A stretch of 35,123 bases of DNA from a bacterium (lineage in GTDB: Bacteria > Bacillota_I > Bacilli_A > RF39 > UBA660): contig JAUNNO010000010.1 in NCBI GenBank assembly GCA_030531425.1, forward strand, positions 1 to 35,123. The letters are read 5' to 3'. Position 1 is the first letter of the stretch. Each line of letters begins with the position of its first letter. Positions 17,127 through 25,531 of this stretch are shown here, piece after piece. The notes beneath the pieces are model-generated. The model was not told the origin of the DNA and ran no database searches. It worked only from the letters and a program-made list of their open reading frames with translations. A program made the position numbers and the translations under genes.

Positions 17127-17142
17127 ATATTCACTTTAATTA

Positions 17143-18327
17143 TTATTTAATAATTTCTGAAATTGAACCAGAACCAACTGTTCTACCACCTTCACGGATT
17201 GAGAATTTAGTTCCATTTTCAATAGCAATTGGAGCTATTAATTCAACAGTCATTTCTACATTATCTCCAGGCATAACCATTTCAACACCTTCTGGTAATT
17301 CAATAACACCAGTAACGTCTGTAGTTCTGAAATAGAATTGTGGACGGTAATTTGAGAAGAATGGAGTATGTCTTCCACCTTCTTCTTTAGTTAAAACATA
17401 AACTTGTGCTTTAAACTTAGTATGAGGTGTAACAGTTCCTGGTTTAGCTAATACTTGACCACGTTCAACATCTTCACGAGCAATACCACGTAATAATACA
17501 CCAGCATTATCTCCTGATTCAGCATAATCAAGTGATTTACGGAACATTTCAATTCCTGTAACAACTGTTTTCTTAGTTTCTTTCAAACCAACGATTTCAA
17601 CTTCGTCATTAAGTTTTAATTGACCACGTTCAACACGTCCTGTAACAACTGTTCCACGTCCAGTGATAGTGAAAACATCTTCAATTGGCATTAAGAATGG
17701 TTTTTCAGTATCTCTAGCTGGAGTTTCTATCCAAGAGTCAACTGCATCCATTAACTCATCAATCTTAGAAGTCCAAGCAGCATCACCTTCAAGTGCTTTT
17801 AATGCAGATCCACGAATAATTGGTGTGTTATCTCCATCGTATCCATATTCAGTTAATAATTCTCTAACTTCCATTTCAACTAAATCTAATAATTCTTCAT
17901 CATCTACCATATCACATTTATTTAAGAATACAACCATACGAGGTACTCCAACTTGACGTGATAATAAGATATGTTCACGAGTTTGAGCCATAGGTCCATC
18001 TGTTGCAGCTATAACTAGAATAGCTCCATCCATTTGAGCAGCACCAGTAATCATGTTCTTTACATAGTCTGCGTGTCCTGGACAATCTACGTGTGCATAA
18101 TGTCTATTAGCTGTACTGTACTCAATGTGAGCAGTGTTAATAGTAATTCCACGTTCCCTTTCTTCAGGTGCTTTATCAATATTTGCGAAATCAACTTTTT
18201 CATTACCATTTTTACCAGCTAAATGAGCTGAAATAGCGGCTGTTAAAGTTGTTTTACCGTGATCTACGTGTCCAATAGTACCAATATTAACATGGGCTTT
18301 TGAACGATCAAATTTTGCTTTTGCCAT
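17143..18327 (-). CDS. tuf: Elongation factor Tu
   Basis: EF-Tu delivers aminoacyl-tRNA to the ribosome. All GTPase motifs are present: G1 GHVDHGKTT (about 19-27), [32 protein letters not shown] and the [10 protein letters not shown] loop. Domains II and III follow, with [15 protein letters not shown]-type sequence and the C-terminal [27 protein letters not shown]. The length of 394 residues is normal. AAAGGAGG lies eight bases upstream of the ATG. It is the last gene of the str cluster but has its own promoter and terminator, so it can be transcribed apart from fusA. Its codon use is less AT-extreme than its neighbours, as expected for a very highly expressed gene. Confidence 0.99.
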   Translation of the reverse strand: MAKAKFDRSKAHVNIGTIGHVDHGKTTLTAAISAHLAGKNGNEKVDFANIDKAPEERERGITINTAHIEYSTANRHYAHVDCPGHADYVKNMITGAAQMDGAILVIAATDGPMAQTREHILLSRQVGVPRMVVFLNKCDMVDDEELLDLVEMEVRELLTEYGYDGDNTPIIRGSALKALEGDAAWTSKIDELMDAVDSWIETPARDTEKPFLMPIEDVFTITGRGTVVTGRVERGQLKLNDEVEIVGLKETKKTVVTGIEMFRKSLDYAESGDNAGVLLRGIAREDVERGQVLAKPGTVTPHTKFKAQVYVLTKEEGGRHTPFFSNYRPQFYFRTTDVTGVIELPEGVEMVMPGDNVEMTVELIAPIAIENGTKFSIREGGRTVGSGSISEIIK

Positions 18328-18360
18328 AAATTTTTCCTCCTTTATTTAATTTACATTTCC

Positions 18361-18389
18361 ATTTTATAATAAATAGCAAAAAATATCAA
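18361..18389 (-). promoter_or_regulatory. tuf promoter
   Basis: Minus-strand TTGATA (18384-18389), 17-base spacer, TAAAAT (18361-18366), in the fusA-tuf gap, about 33 bases upstream of the ATG. Confidence 0.75.
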
Positions 18390-18421
18390 TACTTTTTATT
18401 TATTTTAAAGTTTTTATTTTT

Positions 18422-20491
18422 TTAATTTCCATTTTTCTTAATTACATCTTCAGCAATGTTTCTTGGAACTTCTTCATAATGATCAAATACCATTGTAAAG
18501 TTTCCTCTACCTTGAGTATTACTTCTAAGTGAAGTTGCATATCCAAACATTTCTGATAATGGAACCATTGCATCTATTGCAAGTGCATTTCCACGAGATT
18601 CTTGACCCATAGGACGTCCACGACGAGATGTAATATCTCCCATAACATTTCCTAAATATTCATCTGGCACAATTACTTGTACTTTCATAATTGGTTCAAG
18701 AAGTACTGCCTTACATTTATTCTTAGCCTCTTTAAGTGCAAGTGAAGCAGCAACTTTAAATGCCATTTCTGATGAGTCTACTTCATGGTATGATCCATCA
18801 TATAAAGTAGCCTTAACATCTATCATCGGATATCCTGCAAGTACACCAGTCTTAAGTGCATCTTGTAAGCCTTTATCTGTTACTGGTATATATTCACGAG
18901 GAACTACACCACCAACAATAGCGTCAACAAATTCATATCCTTTACCTGGATTTGGTTCGAATTTAATTTTAACATGTCCGTATTGTCCACGTCCACCAGA
19001 TTGTTTAATATATTTACCTTCACATTCACCCTCTTGAGTGATTGTTTCACGATAAGCAACTTGTGGTTGACCAATATTAGCTTCCACATTAAATTCTCTT
19101 TTCATACGATCAACTATAATGTCTAAGTGTAATTCACCCATTCCAGCTATTATTGTTTGACCTGTTTCATGGTTTGTTGAAGCTCTAAAAGTTGGATCTT
19201 CTTCTGATAATTTTTGTAAAGCTATAGCCATTTTATCTTGATCTGCTTTTGATTTAGGTTCAACAGCAAGTTCAATAACTGGTTCAGGGAATACCATAGA
19301 TTCAAGTATACAAGGATGTTTCTCATCACATAAAGTATCTCCAGTAGTTGTATTTTTAAGTCCTACTGCTGCAGCTATATCTCCAGCAAATACTTCACTT
19401 ATTTCTGTACGGTTATTAGCATGCATTTGAAGTATACGTCCTATTCTTTCTTTAGCATTCTTTGTTGCATTTAATACATAAGAACCACTTGATAAGTGTC
19501 CTGAATAAACACGGAAGAATGATAAACGTCCAACAAATGGGTCTGTCATTATTTTAAATGCTAAAGCTGAGAATGGTTCACTATCTTTAGGATGTCTTTC
19601 AATTTCTTTTCCATCTAAATCTACACCTTTTATTGATTCAACATCAATTGGACTTGGCATATAATCAATTACAGCATCAAGTGCAAGTTTAACTCCTGTA
19701 TTTCCTAATGCAGTACCACAAAGTACTGGGAAGAATTCTACAGCAAGTGTTCCTTTTCTTATTGCTCTTTTAATTAATTCAACGCTAACTTCCTCACCCT
19801 CAAGATATTTTTCCATTAATTCATCATCAAATTCAGCAACTGCTTCAATCAAATCATTACGCTTTTCTTCAACTAAGTCTTTCATATCTTCTGGTATATC
19901 AATTATTGTAGGTTCTTCTGCTTGTTGTCTATCATAATGATAAGCTGTACGAGTTACTAAATCTATAATTCCATCAAAATCTGCTTCTGCACCAATTGGC
20001 CATTCAATAGGTTTTGCATTAACACCTAATCTTGAATCAATAGTTGATAAACTATATTCAAAATCAGCACCCATTTTGTCCATTTTATTACAGAAAAACA
20101 TTCTTGGAACTTTAAATTCAGTTGCTTGTCTCCAAACTGTTTCAGTTTGAGGTTCAACACCTGCTTGTGAATCCAATAGTGCAATTGCACCATCAAGTAC
20201 ACGAAGACTTCTTGAAACTTCAACTGTAAAATCAACATGCCCTGGAGTATCTATTATATTTAATCTGTGTCCTTTCCAATAAGCTGTAGTTGCAGCTGAA
20301 GTAATTGTAATACCACGTTCTTGTTCTTGTTCCATCCAGTCCATTTGAGATTCACCATCATGAGTCTCACCAATTTTATGGATTTTACCAGTATGGAATA
20401 ATACACGTTCCGTAAATGTAGTTTTACCTGCATCTATGTGTGCCATTATACCAAGATTACGTGTGTTTTCTAGACTATATTCACGAGCCAT
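18422..20491 (-). CDS. fusA: Elongation factor G
   Basis: EF-G catalyses translocation and, with RRF, ribosome recycling. From the ATG at 20491 it has 689 residues beginning [25 protein letters not shown], the canonical start. The frame stays open 37 codons further upstream, but that stretch runs into rpsG and lacks family sequence. AAAGGAA lies nine bases before the chosen ATG. Motifs include [34 protein letters not shown], the [11 protein letters not shown] region of domain III, and domain IV with [12 protein letters not shown]. It lies 13 bases after rpsG in the same operon. Confidence 0.99.
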   Translation of the reverse strand: MAREYSLENTRNLGIMAHIDAGKTTFTERVLFHTGKIHKIGETHDGESQMDWMEQEQERGITITSAATTAYWKGHRLNIIDTPGHVDFTVEVSRSLRVLDGAIALLDSQAGVEPQTETVWRQATEFKVPRMFFCNKMDKMGADFEYSLSTIDSRLGVNAKPIEWPIGAEADFDGIIDLVTRTAYHYDRQQAEEPTIIDIPEDMKDLVEEKRNDLIEAVAEFDDELMEKYLEGEEVSVELIKRAIRKGTLAVEFFPVLCGTALGNTGVKLALDAVIDYMPSPIDVESIKGVDLDGKEIERHPKDSEPFSALAFKIMTDPFVGRLSFFRVYSGHLSSGSYVLNATKNAKERIGRILQMHANNRTEISEVFAGDIAAAVGLKNTTTGDTLCDEKHPCILESMVFPEPVIELAVEPKSKADQDKMAIALQKLSEEDPTFRASTNHETGQTIIAGMGELHLDIIVDRMKREFNVEANIGQPQVAYRETITQEGECEGKYIKQSGGRGQYGHVKIKFEPNPGKGYEFVDAIVGGVVPREYIPVTDKGLQDALKTGVLAGYPMIDVKATLYDGSYHEVDSSEMAFKVAASLALKEAKNKCKAVLLEPIMKVQVIVPDEYLGNVMGDITSRRGRPMGQESRGNALAIDAMVPLSEMFGYATSLRSNTQGRGNFTMVFDHYEEVPRNIAEDVIKKNGN

Positions 20492-20504
20492 ACTTAATTC
20501 CTTT

Positions 20505-20972
20505 CTACCATCTATAATGAGCAAATGCCTTATTAGCTTCTGCCATTCTATGTGTTTCTTCACGTTTTTTAACTGCTGCACCAGTATTATTAGATGCATC
20601 AATTATTTCATTAGCAAGATTATCAGCCATAGAATGACCTCCTCTTAATCTTGCATAATTAATTAACCAACGAATACCTAATGCTTGTTTACGATCTGCT
20701 TTAACTTCAATTGGCACTTGATAGTTTGCTCCACCAACACGGCGTGATTTAACCTCTAAAGCAGGCATTATATTTTCTAATGCTTTATTTAAAACATCCA
20801 TAGGTTCTTGTTTAGTTTTATCTTTTACTATTTCCATAGCATCATAAAAGATTGTTTGAGCTATTCCTTTTTTACCATCTTTCATTATTGTATTAATGAT
20901 TTTAGTAACTAATTTAGAACTATATATAGGATCTGCTAAAACGTCTCTTTTTACTGCACGTCTTTTACGCAT
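20505..20972 (-). CDS. rpsG: 30S ribosomal protein S7
   Basis: S7 nucleates assembly of the 30S head and contacts the E site. The 155-residue protein starts [17 protein letters not shown] and contains the conserved [25 protein letters not shown] and [16 protein letters not shown] segments, ending [14 protein letters not shown]. It is preceded by a strong GGAGG and lies 20 bases downstream of rpsL. In enterobacteria S7 autoregulates its operon; nothing here shows that directly. Confidence 0.99.
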   Translation of the reverse strand: MRKRRAVKRDVLADPIYSSKLVTKIINTIMKDGKKGIAQTIFYDAMEIVKDKTKQEPMDVLNKALENIMPALEVKSRRVGGANYQVPIEVKADRKQALGIRWLINYARLRGGHSMADNLANEIIDASNNTGAAVKKREETHRMAEANKAFAHYRW

Positions 20973-20992
20973 TTAAATTCCTCCTTTACTTA

Positions 20993-21412
20993 TTATTTAC
21001 TTGATTTTGGTTTTTTAGTACCATATTTACTACGTCCTTTACGACGAGCTTCTATACCAGCTGTATCAAGTGTTCCACGAACAATATGATATCTAACACC
21101 GATTAAGTCTTTAACACGTCCACCACGTATCATAACTACACTGTGCTCTTGTAAGTTATGTCCTTCTCCAGGAATATATGCAGTAACTTCCATATTATTT
21201 GAAAGTCTAACTCTCGCATATTTTCTTAAAGCTGAGTTTGGTTTTTTAGGTGTCATTGTTCCAACACGAGTACATACACCACGTTTTTGTGGAGCTGTTT
21301 TATTTGTTTGAACTTTATCTTTACTGTTATATCCAATATTTAAAACAGGTGATTTACTCTTTTTTGTCTTCTTAGATCTATTTTTTCTAACTAATTGATT
21401 TATTGTTGGCAT
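20993..21412 (-). CDS. rpsL: 30S ribosomal protein S12 with a non-proline at the streptomycin-loop position
   Basis: S12 sits at the decoding centre. The 139-residue protein has [37 protein letters not shown] (with the conserved Lys56/57 region), [19 protein letters not shown] and the C-terminal RSKYGTKKP. The loop that in most bacteria reads KDLPGVRYH reads KDLIGVRYH here: Ile104 (codon ATC) replaces the near-invariant proline (Pro90/91 in E. coli numbering). Both conserved lysines linked to resistance are unchanged. It is the first gene of the str operon, with AAAGGAG upstream. Such a replacement can affect streptomycin response; the phenotype is inference. Confidence 0.98.
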   Translation of the reverse strand: MPTINQLVRKNRSKKTKKSKSPVLNIGYNSKDKVQTNKTAPQKRGVCTRVGTMTPKKPNSALRKYARVRLSNNMEVTAYIPGEGHNLQEHSVVMIRGGRVKDLIGVRYHIVRGTLDTAGIEARRKGRSKYGTKKPKSSK

Positions 21413-21466
21413 ATTTTTCTCCTTTCTTTACACACTTCCAGGTGTTTCAAATTTATCCTAATTAAA

Positions 21467-21484
21467 GATTTGCATATGCAAATC
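21467..21484. promoter_or_regulatory. 18-bp perfect palindrome in the str operon leader
   Basis: GATTTGCATATGCAAATC lies about 12 bases downstream of the predicted transcription start and about 55 bases upstream of the rpsL ATG. It could be a DNA operator or, in RNA, part of a leader structure. A second short dyad ACAC/GTGT follows near 21431-21445. No U-tract follows, so it is not a terminator. Confidence 0.5.
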
Positions 21485-21502
21485 CAAATTAAAACCTTAA
21501 AT

Positions 21503-21531
21503 AATATAACATTTAATAATATGTTTGTCAA
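21503..21531 (-). promoter_or_regulatory. str operon promoter
   Basis: Minus-strand consensus TTGACA (21526-21531), 17-base spacer, TATATT (21503-21508). The predicted leader before rpsL is about 85 bases. Confidence 0.85.
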
Positions 21532-21550
21532 CACTTTTTTATAACAAAAT

Positions 21551-21579
21551 AAAGAAAAAAGAATGCTTTACACATTCTT
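21551..21579 (-). terminator. Serpin gene terminator
   Basis: The 7-bp stem AAGAATG/CATTCTT is followed by TTTTTTCTTT on the minus strand, just downstream of the serpin stop. Confidence 0.78.
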
Positions 21580-21590
21580 ATACTATTTTA

Positions 21591-23348
21591 TTAGCAACCA
21601 TTATATTGCATACAGTCTCTTGTGGTATCATCTTTCCATAATAATGGATTATAAACAGTTCCAGTAAACCATACCTCACCTGTTTTTTTATCTCTAATTA
21701 AAAACATATATGGCTTATCAAATGTTAAATCAATTTTTATAATAGGTACATCAAAGAAATAATCAAATAATCCACCAGAGCCTCTTCCACCAAAAGCTGT
21801 AGCCGCTGATGCCTTAATTCCATCTTGAGTAAATTCTATATTTGCTTTGTGATTAACACTGGAAATATAATTTCCGGTTAATGAAGATATTTTTGATAAA
21901 TTAGCCCTATTAGAATCAAATATTTCATTGATACCTAGTTTCTTTAAATCATTCATTAAATCTAAATTATATTCAAATTTAAATTTAGGGATATAACCCA
22001 TTATTTCTGTTATCGCATCTTTCTCTGCATTACTCATTTCTAAGGTTTTTAAATTATTTATTAAATTTTTTATTTTCTCGGCATCTATATTTTTTATATA
22101 AGTACTTAAATTTTCTTTTAATGGCATAATTCCAACATATTGTAATGTTGTTCCATCATATTCTTTTAAATCTTTAGCAAATACTTTTACATTATCATCA
22201 GTATAAAATGAAAAATCAGTGGTTTTATACATTTTGCCATAATTAGAACTTAACTCTTTAATATAATTATCAAGATAAGTATTAACAGTTCTTTCAATAT
22301 TCTCATCTGAATTATCATTATGTAAATAATTAAATAATGCAGTCTCATCTGTTTTTAAATATTCTCTATAAGCATCTCCAACAGTTTTTCTTATATTATC
22401 TTCACCTAATTTGCTAATTATATCATAATTATTTAATGATGCCTTTATACTCATACCTGATATCTCATCATTAACATTTTCAAAATTAGATTTAATAACA
22501 TCTTCATCTGAATGCCAAGAATATGAATATTTATATCCTTCTGCTTTTTCATGACTGTAGCTAGCATCAGTTCCTAGTTTTGAAATAAACTTATTTTCCC
22601 ATTCCATATCTATTGCAAGAGCATTTATAAGAACAAAATTATCATTGCTAACATCATCTAATAAATTATTAATTAAATTAAATGTATTTTTACTTACCCA
22701 ATTATTTATACTTTCTGGTGTATTAAATTCATCAAATATAACTTCTGCATTATATTTATTAATTAATTTATCGGAATAATCATTTTTTATTGATTCTTTA
22801 AATGAATTTCTAATAAATAATGCATTTGCAAGTGACATATTATTACTATTAGTATATTTGTTAGCATTATAATTTCCTATTAAACTTTTAATTTCTTCAT
22901 TAGTTGTTCCATCGGTTCCTTCATTTAACATAGCAAGTGCATATTTAATTGAAAGTGGACTATATATTTTGTTTTCTTCTTTATTTTCTAGTTGTAAAAA
23001 ATACAAGTCAAAATTTTCTAAATTATTACCTGATATCATGTATGGATTTTGTTTTGTTTCTTTATTAATTTCTGTATTTTCATTCTTGCTATCATCAAAA
23101 GTTCCATAAACTGCAAACACTATAAGTCCTAATAATAAAATTGTTATAAATATCCATAGTATTGCTTTTTTATTATTTGTTTTTTTATTATGTCCTTCTA
23201 ACTTGGATTGTGTTAATTCAACATCTTGTTGTTCTGGATCCACTTGAAGTTCAGGTTGTACCAAATATTCTTGTTGCTGAACTTCTACTGATACTTCTTT
23301 ATTTAAAGGTTCAGTAGAGTGTTCTAAATTTTTTTCTTCATTTTTCAT
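21591..23348 (-). CDS. Membrane-anchored serpin (serine protease inhibitor family I4)
   Basis: This 585-residue protein has a cytoplasmic Glu/Gln-rich tail (1-60), one membrane helix (about 62-82) and an external serpin fold. Serpin features are NKIYSPLSIKYALAMLNEGTDGTTNEEI near the start, LANALFIRNSF, an INALAIDMEWENKF strand, IPKFKFEYNLDL, and SSVNHKANIEFTQDGIKASAATAF. The hinge is rich in small residues (ASAA, with the P8 Thr), which suggests an inhibitory serpin. The reactive loop continues GGRGSGGLFD, and by counting the P1 position falls in RGSG. It ends FDKPYMFLIRDKKTGEVWFTG plus a short tail with two cysteines. The domain is longer than usual, with an insertion around 280-350. The likely role is protecting the cell from host or neighbour proteases. 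Confidence 0.9.
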   Translation of the reverse strand: MKNEEKNLEHSTEPLNKEVSVEVQQQEYLVQPELQVDPEQQDVELTQSKLEGHNKKTNNKKAILWIFITILLLGLIVFAVYGTFDDSKNENTEINKETKQNPYMISGNNLENFDLYFLQLENKEENKIYSPLSIKYALAMLNEGTDGTTNEEIKSLIGNYNANKYTNSNNMSLANALFIRNSFKESIKNDYSDKLINKYNAEVIFDEFNTPESINNWVSKNTFNLINNLLDDVSNDNFVLINALAIDMEWENKFISKLGTDASYSHEKAEGYKYSYSWHSDEDVIKSNFENVNDEISGMSIKASLNNYDIISKLGEDNIRKTVGDAYREYLKTDETALFNYLHNDNSDENIERTVNTYLDNYIKELSSNYGKMYKTTDFSFYTDDNVKVFAKDLKEYDGTTLQYVGIMPLKENLSTYIKNIDAEKIKNLINNLKTLEMSNAEKDAITEIMGYIPKFKFEYNLDLMNDLKKLGINEIFDSNRANLSKISSLTGNYISSVNHKANIEFTQDGIKASAATAFGGRGSGGLFDYFFDVPIIKIDLTFDKPYMFLIRDKKTGEVWFTGTVYNPLLWKDDTTRDCMQYNGC

Positions 23349-23405
23349 AACTCACTCCTATTCTACATTGACAATTATTTATCATGAACATATGATATCA
23401 TAAAA

Positions 23406-23429
23406 AAAAGAATATGTAAATATTCTTTT
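23406..23429 (-). terminator. Rubrerythrin terminator
   Basis: A perfect 10-bp stem AAAAGAATAT/ATATTCTTTT with loop GTAA; the minus strand ends in a T-run. It overlaps the stop codon. Confidence 0.85.
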
Positions 23430-23967
23430 AATAATTATTTGCTTTCCTTTCAAAATAGCTTTGTGGATGAGCACACACTGGACAAACCCCAGGTGCTTTC
23501 TTTCCTACTACAACATGTCCACAGTTACGACATATCCAAATGCACTCTTCATCATTAGAGAAAACTAATTCATCTTCTATATTTTTAAGTAGTTTTCTAT
23601 ATCTTTCTTCATGTTCTTTTTCAATTGCAGCTACTGCCCTAAATTTAATAGCTAATGCTTTAAATCCTTCTTCTTCTGCAGTTTTAGCAAACCCTTCATA
23701 CATATCTGTCCATTCATAGTTTTCACCTTCTGCTGCAGCAAGTAAGTTTTCAGTTGTTGTTGGTACTTCTCCTCCATTTAATTCTTTAAACCACATTTTA
23801 GCATGTTCTTTTTCATTATTAGCAGTTTCTTCAAATATAGCTGCTATTTGCTCATATCCATCCTTTTTAGCTTTAGAAGCAAAGTATGTATATTTATTTC
23901 TCGCTTGAGACTCTCCTGCAAATGCTGCCATTAAATTTTGTTCTGTTTTTGTTCCTTTTAATTCCAT
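23428..23967 (-). CDS. rbr: Rubrerythrin
   Basis: Rubrerythrin is a di-iron peroxidase that removes hydrogen peroxide in anaerobes. The N-terminal ferritin-like four-helix bundle has the ligand motifs [25 protein letters not shown] and [11 protein letters not shown]. The C-terminal rubredoxin domain has CRNCG...[12 protein letters not shown] with four cysteines for one iron. From the ATG at 23967 the protein has 179 residues. A longer frame begins at a TTG at 23988, but AAGGAGAG lies inside that extension, so the ATG is the start. It indicates an anaerobic or microaerophilic lifestyle. It is monocistronic. Confidence 0.97.
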   Translation of the reverse strand: MELKGTKTEQNLMAAFAGESQARNKYTYFASKAKKDGYEQIAAIFEETANNEKEHAKMWFKELNGGEVPTTTENLLAAAEGENYEWTDMYEGFAKTAEEEGFKALAIKFRAVAAIEKEHEERYRKLLKNIEDELVFSNDEECIWICRNCGHVVVGKKAPGVCPVCAHPQSYFERKANNY

Positions 23968-24007
23968 AATATCTCTCCTTCTATCCAAACAAAATGTTTA
24001 CTATATA

Positions 24008-24036
24008 AGTATAACACCTAAATTTTTTTTGTTCAA
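24008..24036 (-). promoter_or_regulatory. Rubrerythrin promoter
   Basis: Minus-strand TTGAAC (24031-24036), 17-base spacer, TATACT (24008-24013), about 41 bases upstream of the ATG. I see no clear PerR box. Confidence 0.75.
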
Positions 24037-24105
24037 GCAAAATAATAATTTTTATTGTGATATTTTATTAAACATCTTAGTTTGATTGAATTATTAGTTA
24101 TTTTT

Positions 24106-24145
24106 AGATTTGATAGCGGCTTGTGAACCATAAACTATCGGAAAA
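24106..24145 (-). pseudogene. Possible C-terminal coding remnant
   Basis: A short minus-strand frame ends PIVYGSQAAIKSKNN-stop. A similar end, PIKDAVQAAIKARKN-stop, occurs near 28326-28370. They may be the tails of one unrecognised protein family left after deletions. Evidence is weak; the remaining bases of 24037-24199 show only the palindrome listed separately. Confidence 0.25.
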
Positions 24146-24150
24146 CTTAT

Positions 24151-24170
24151 TAGAACGATATATCGTTCTA
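24151..24170. repeat. 20-bp perfect palindrome
   Basis: TAGAACGATATATCGTTCTA is self-complementary over 20 bases. It lies about 30 bases downstream of the HEPN pseudogene stop and about 115 bases upstream of the rubrerythrin -35. It has no convincing U-tract on either side, so an operator or recombination site is as likely as a terminator. Confidence 0.6.
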
Positions 24171-24199
24171 TTTTAGACTAAATTGACTTTATTTCTTAT

Positions 24200-25112
24200 T
24201 TAAAATATTTTATTAACTATATTATTAATGTTTTCATCAGAAAACTTACATCTTTCCAATGTAATACAATATATGCACTTTCTTACTAATTCATATGCTA
24301 TAACCTCTATATCTGTAAAAACATCAACCTCATTTCCATGAGATATATCATTTCTTCTTTTTGAAAATTTATCTGCCAATGTGCCTTCTTTTATCTTTAA
24401 TATTTCGTAATTATTTAATAATATTTGTTTTTTATTAAATATAATATCTTTATATTTTCTTAAAGAATATGTGACTTTTTCAGGTAAAGTTCCCTCTATG
24501 TTACCTATTATCTTATTGAAATAGTCACACTCTTTTATAATCCTTTTATTAGATTTAACATCAACGCCTTTTTTTATTAATAAATTTGCTTTATTTTTTT
24601 ATTAGCCAAACACTTTAATAATGATTTCTTTACTAAGGCATATTCTTCACTAGTACTTGATTTAAACTTTGGATATAATTTATCAAATTCCGATTCAAAA
24701 GCTCTGGCAACATTAACATATTTATCATTATCTACATAATTATTATCTAAAATACTTAATGGATAATACTCTGTTAAAAAATCCTTATTTGTAACCAACT
24801 TATATAGTTTAGAAAATTTGTTATTTATATCCTCCAAATGTATTGAAGTAGTAGTTTTATCTAAATCATATTTTTCATCAAGAGCCACAAAATAGAATTC
24901 AAATTTAAATTCTTCATCTCTAATATCGTCATGTTGTATTCCATAATTAACAGGAATTATTGTAGATGCTATTACTTTATTAAACTTTATGTATTTTCTA
25001 TTATTTATAAAAGAAAAGAATTTCTTTACTTTTAAATAATATTCAACAATTTCATCTATATTCTTTTTCGTATTAAAATCAATTTCCAAATATGATTCAA
25101 CATCATGGTGTT
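24200..25112 (-). pseudogene. ApeA-like HEPN antiphage-defence gene, frameshifted and 5'-truncated
   Basis: Two frames make one protein. The upstream frame (25112-24577) has ApeA N-terminal-domain-like sequence (NIDEIVEYYLKVKKFFSFINNRKY) and FYFVALDEKYDL. The downstream frame (24593-24200) continues as KSNKRIIKECDYFNKIIGNIEG, then KFSKRRNDISHGNEV, a HEPN nuclease R-x4-H motif. The frames join if one A is added to a run of seven (24594-24600). The 5' end is also missing: the frame meets a TAA at 25111-25113, inside the inverted-repeat element. Intact ApeA proteins are abortive-infection HEPN RNases. It could be a sequencing error at the homopolymer, but the missing N-terminal part argues for a true relic. 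Confidence 0.72.
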
Positions 25113-25205
25113 AGTATAGATATATAGACACGAAAATCTGACGAAGTGATATAATAAATATCAATTTGAAAGGAGATGGTGTCTATATATCTATACTAAC
25201 ACCAT
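25105..25205. mobile_element. 101-bp element with perfect 27-bp terminal inverted repeats
   Basis: Bases 25105-25131 are the exact reverse complement of 25179-25205 (27 of 27), beginning ATGGTGTTAG and ending CTAACACCAT. The 47-base interior reads like the start of a gene on the plus strand: TATAAT near 25150, then GAAAGGAG before an ATG at 25176. The unit looks like an insertion sequence collapsed to its two ends, or a miniature (MITE-like) derivative. It separates a truncated HEPN gene from a truncated recombinase gene. Outside bases show no clear target duplication beyond a possible AT. Transcribed, it would form a very stable hairpin. Confidence 0.7.
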
Positions 25206-25435
25206 AACTATTAAATCAAATCTTCTTGCTTTTGCATCCTCTATCATTCTCATAAATTTTTTTCTTTTCTTAATAGATGTTCCTGTATACCCTCATCTAT
25301 ATATCTATCATATAGAATCCAATCAGGATTTTTCTTTAGAATATCATTATAATATTGAACTTGATTATCTAAAGCAGATAATTGAGTTTCATGTTCAGTT
25401 GAAACTCTAGCATATATTGCTATTTTCCTTCTCAT
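25206..25435 (-). pseudogene. Large serine recombinase, N-terminal fragment with frameshift
   Basis: The start (ATG after AGAGGTGA) encodes KIAIYARVSTEHETQLSALDNQ, with the catalytic Ser in ARVST, then ILYDRYIDEGI, exactly as in large serine recombinases of Firmicute mobile elements. The expected next residues TGTSIKKRKKFMRMIEDAK are encoded in the +1-shifted frame, so one base is missing near 25309. The shifted frame continues to RRFDLIV and stops at the edge of the inverted-repeat element at 25205. The remaining several hundred residues are absent. The enzyme cannot be active; it marks a decayed integrative element. Confidence 0.85.
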
Positions 25436-25505
25436 TAAATCACCTCTACAAAAAAATTATCATTTTTATAAGAATAAGTTTAGGGTGCGATAAGTTCAAA
25501 AAAAA

Positions 25506-25529
25506 GATTAATGATAAATATCATTAATC
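25506..25529 (-). terminator. Terminator of the resistance operon
   Basis: An 11-bp perfect stem GATTAATGATA/TATCATTAATC with a two-base loop, followed by eight T residues on the minus strand. It follows the aph stop directly. Confidence 0.88.
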
Positions 25530-25531
25530 CT

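Noticed and set aside
17663-18222. Plus-strand frames opposite tuf
   Set aside because: Shadows caused by the strong codon bias of tuf.
20492-20602. N-terminal extension of EF-G by 37 residues
   Set aside because: It overlaps rpsG, lacks EF-G homology, and a Shine-Dalgarno site precedes the canonical MAREYSL start at 20491.
24577-25089. Intact 170-residue protein starting at a TTG
   Set aside because: No ribosome-binding site; the frame is open further upstream, and the downstream frame continues the same protein family, so it is one broken gene.
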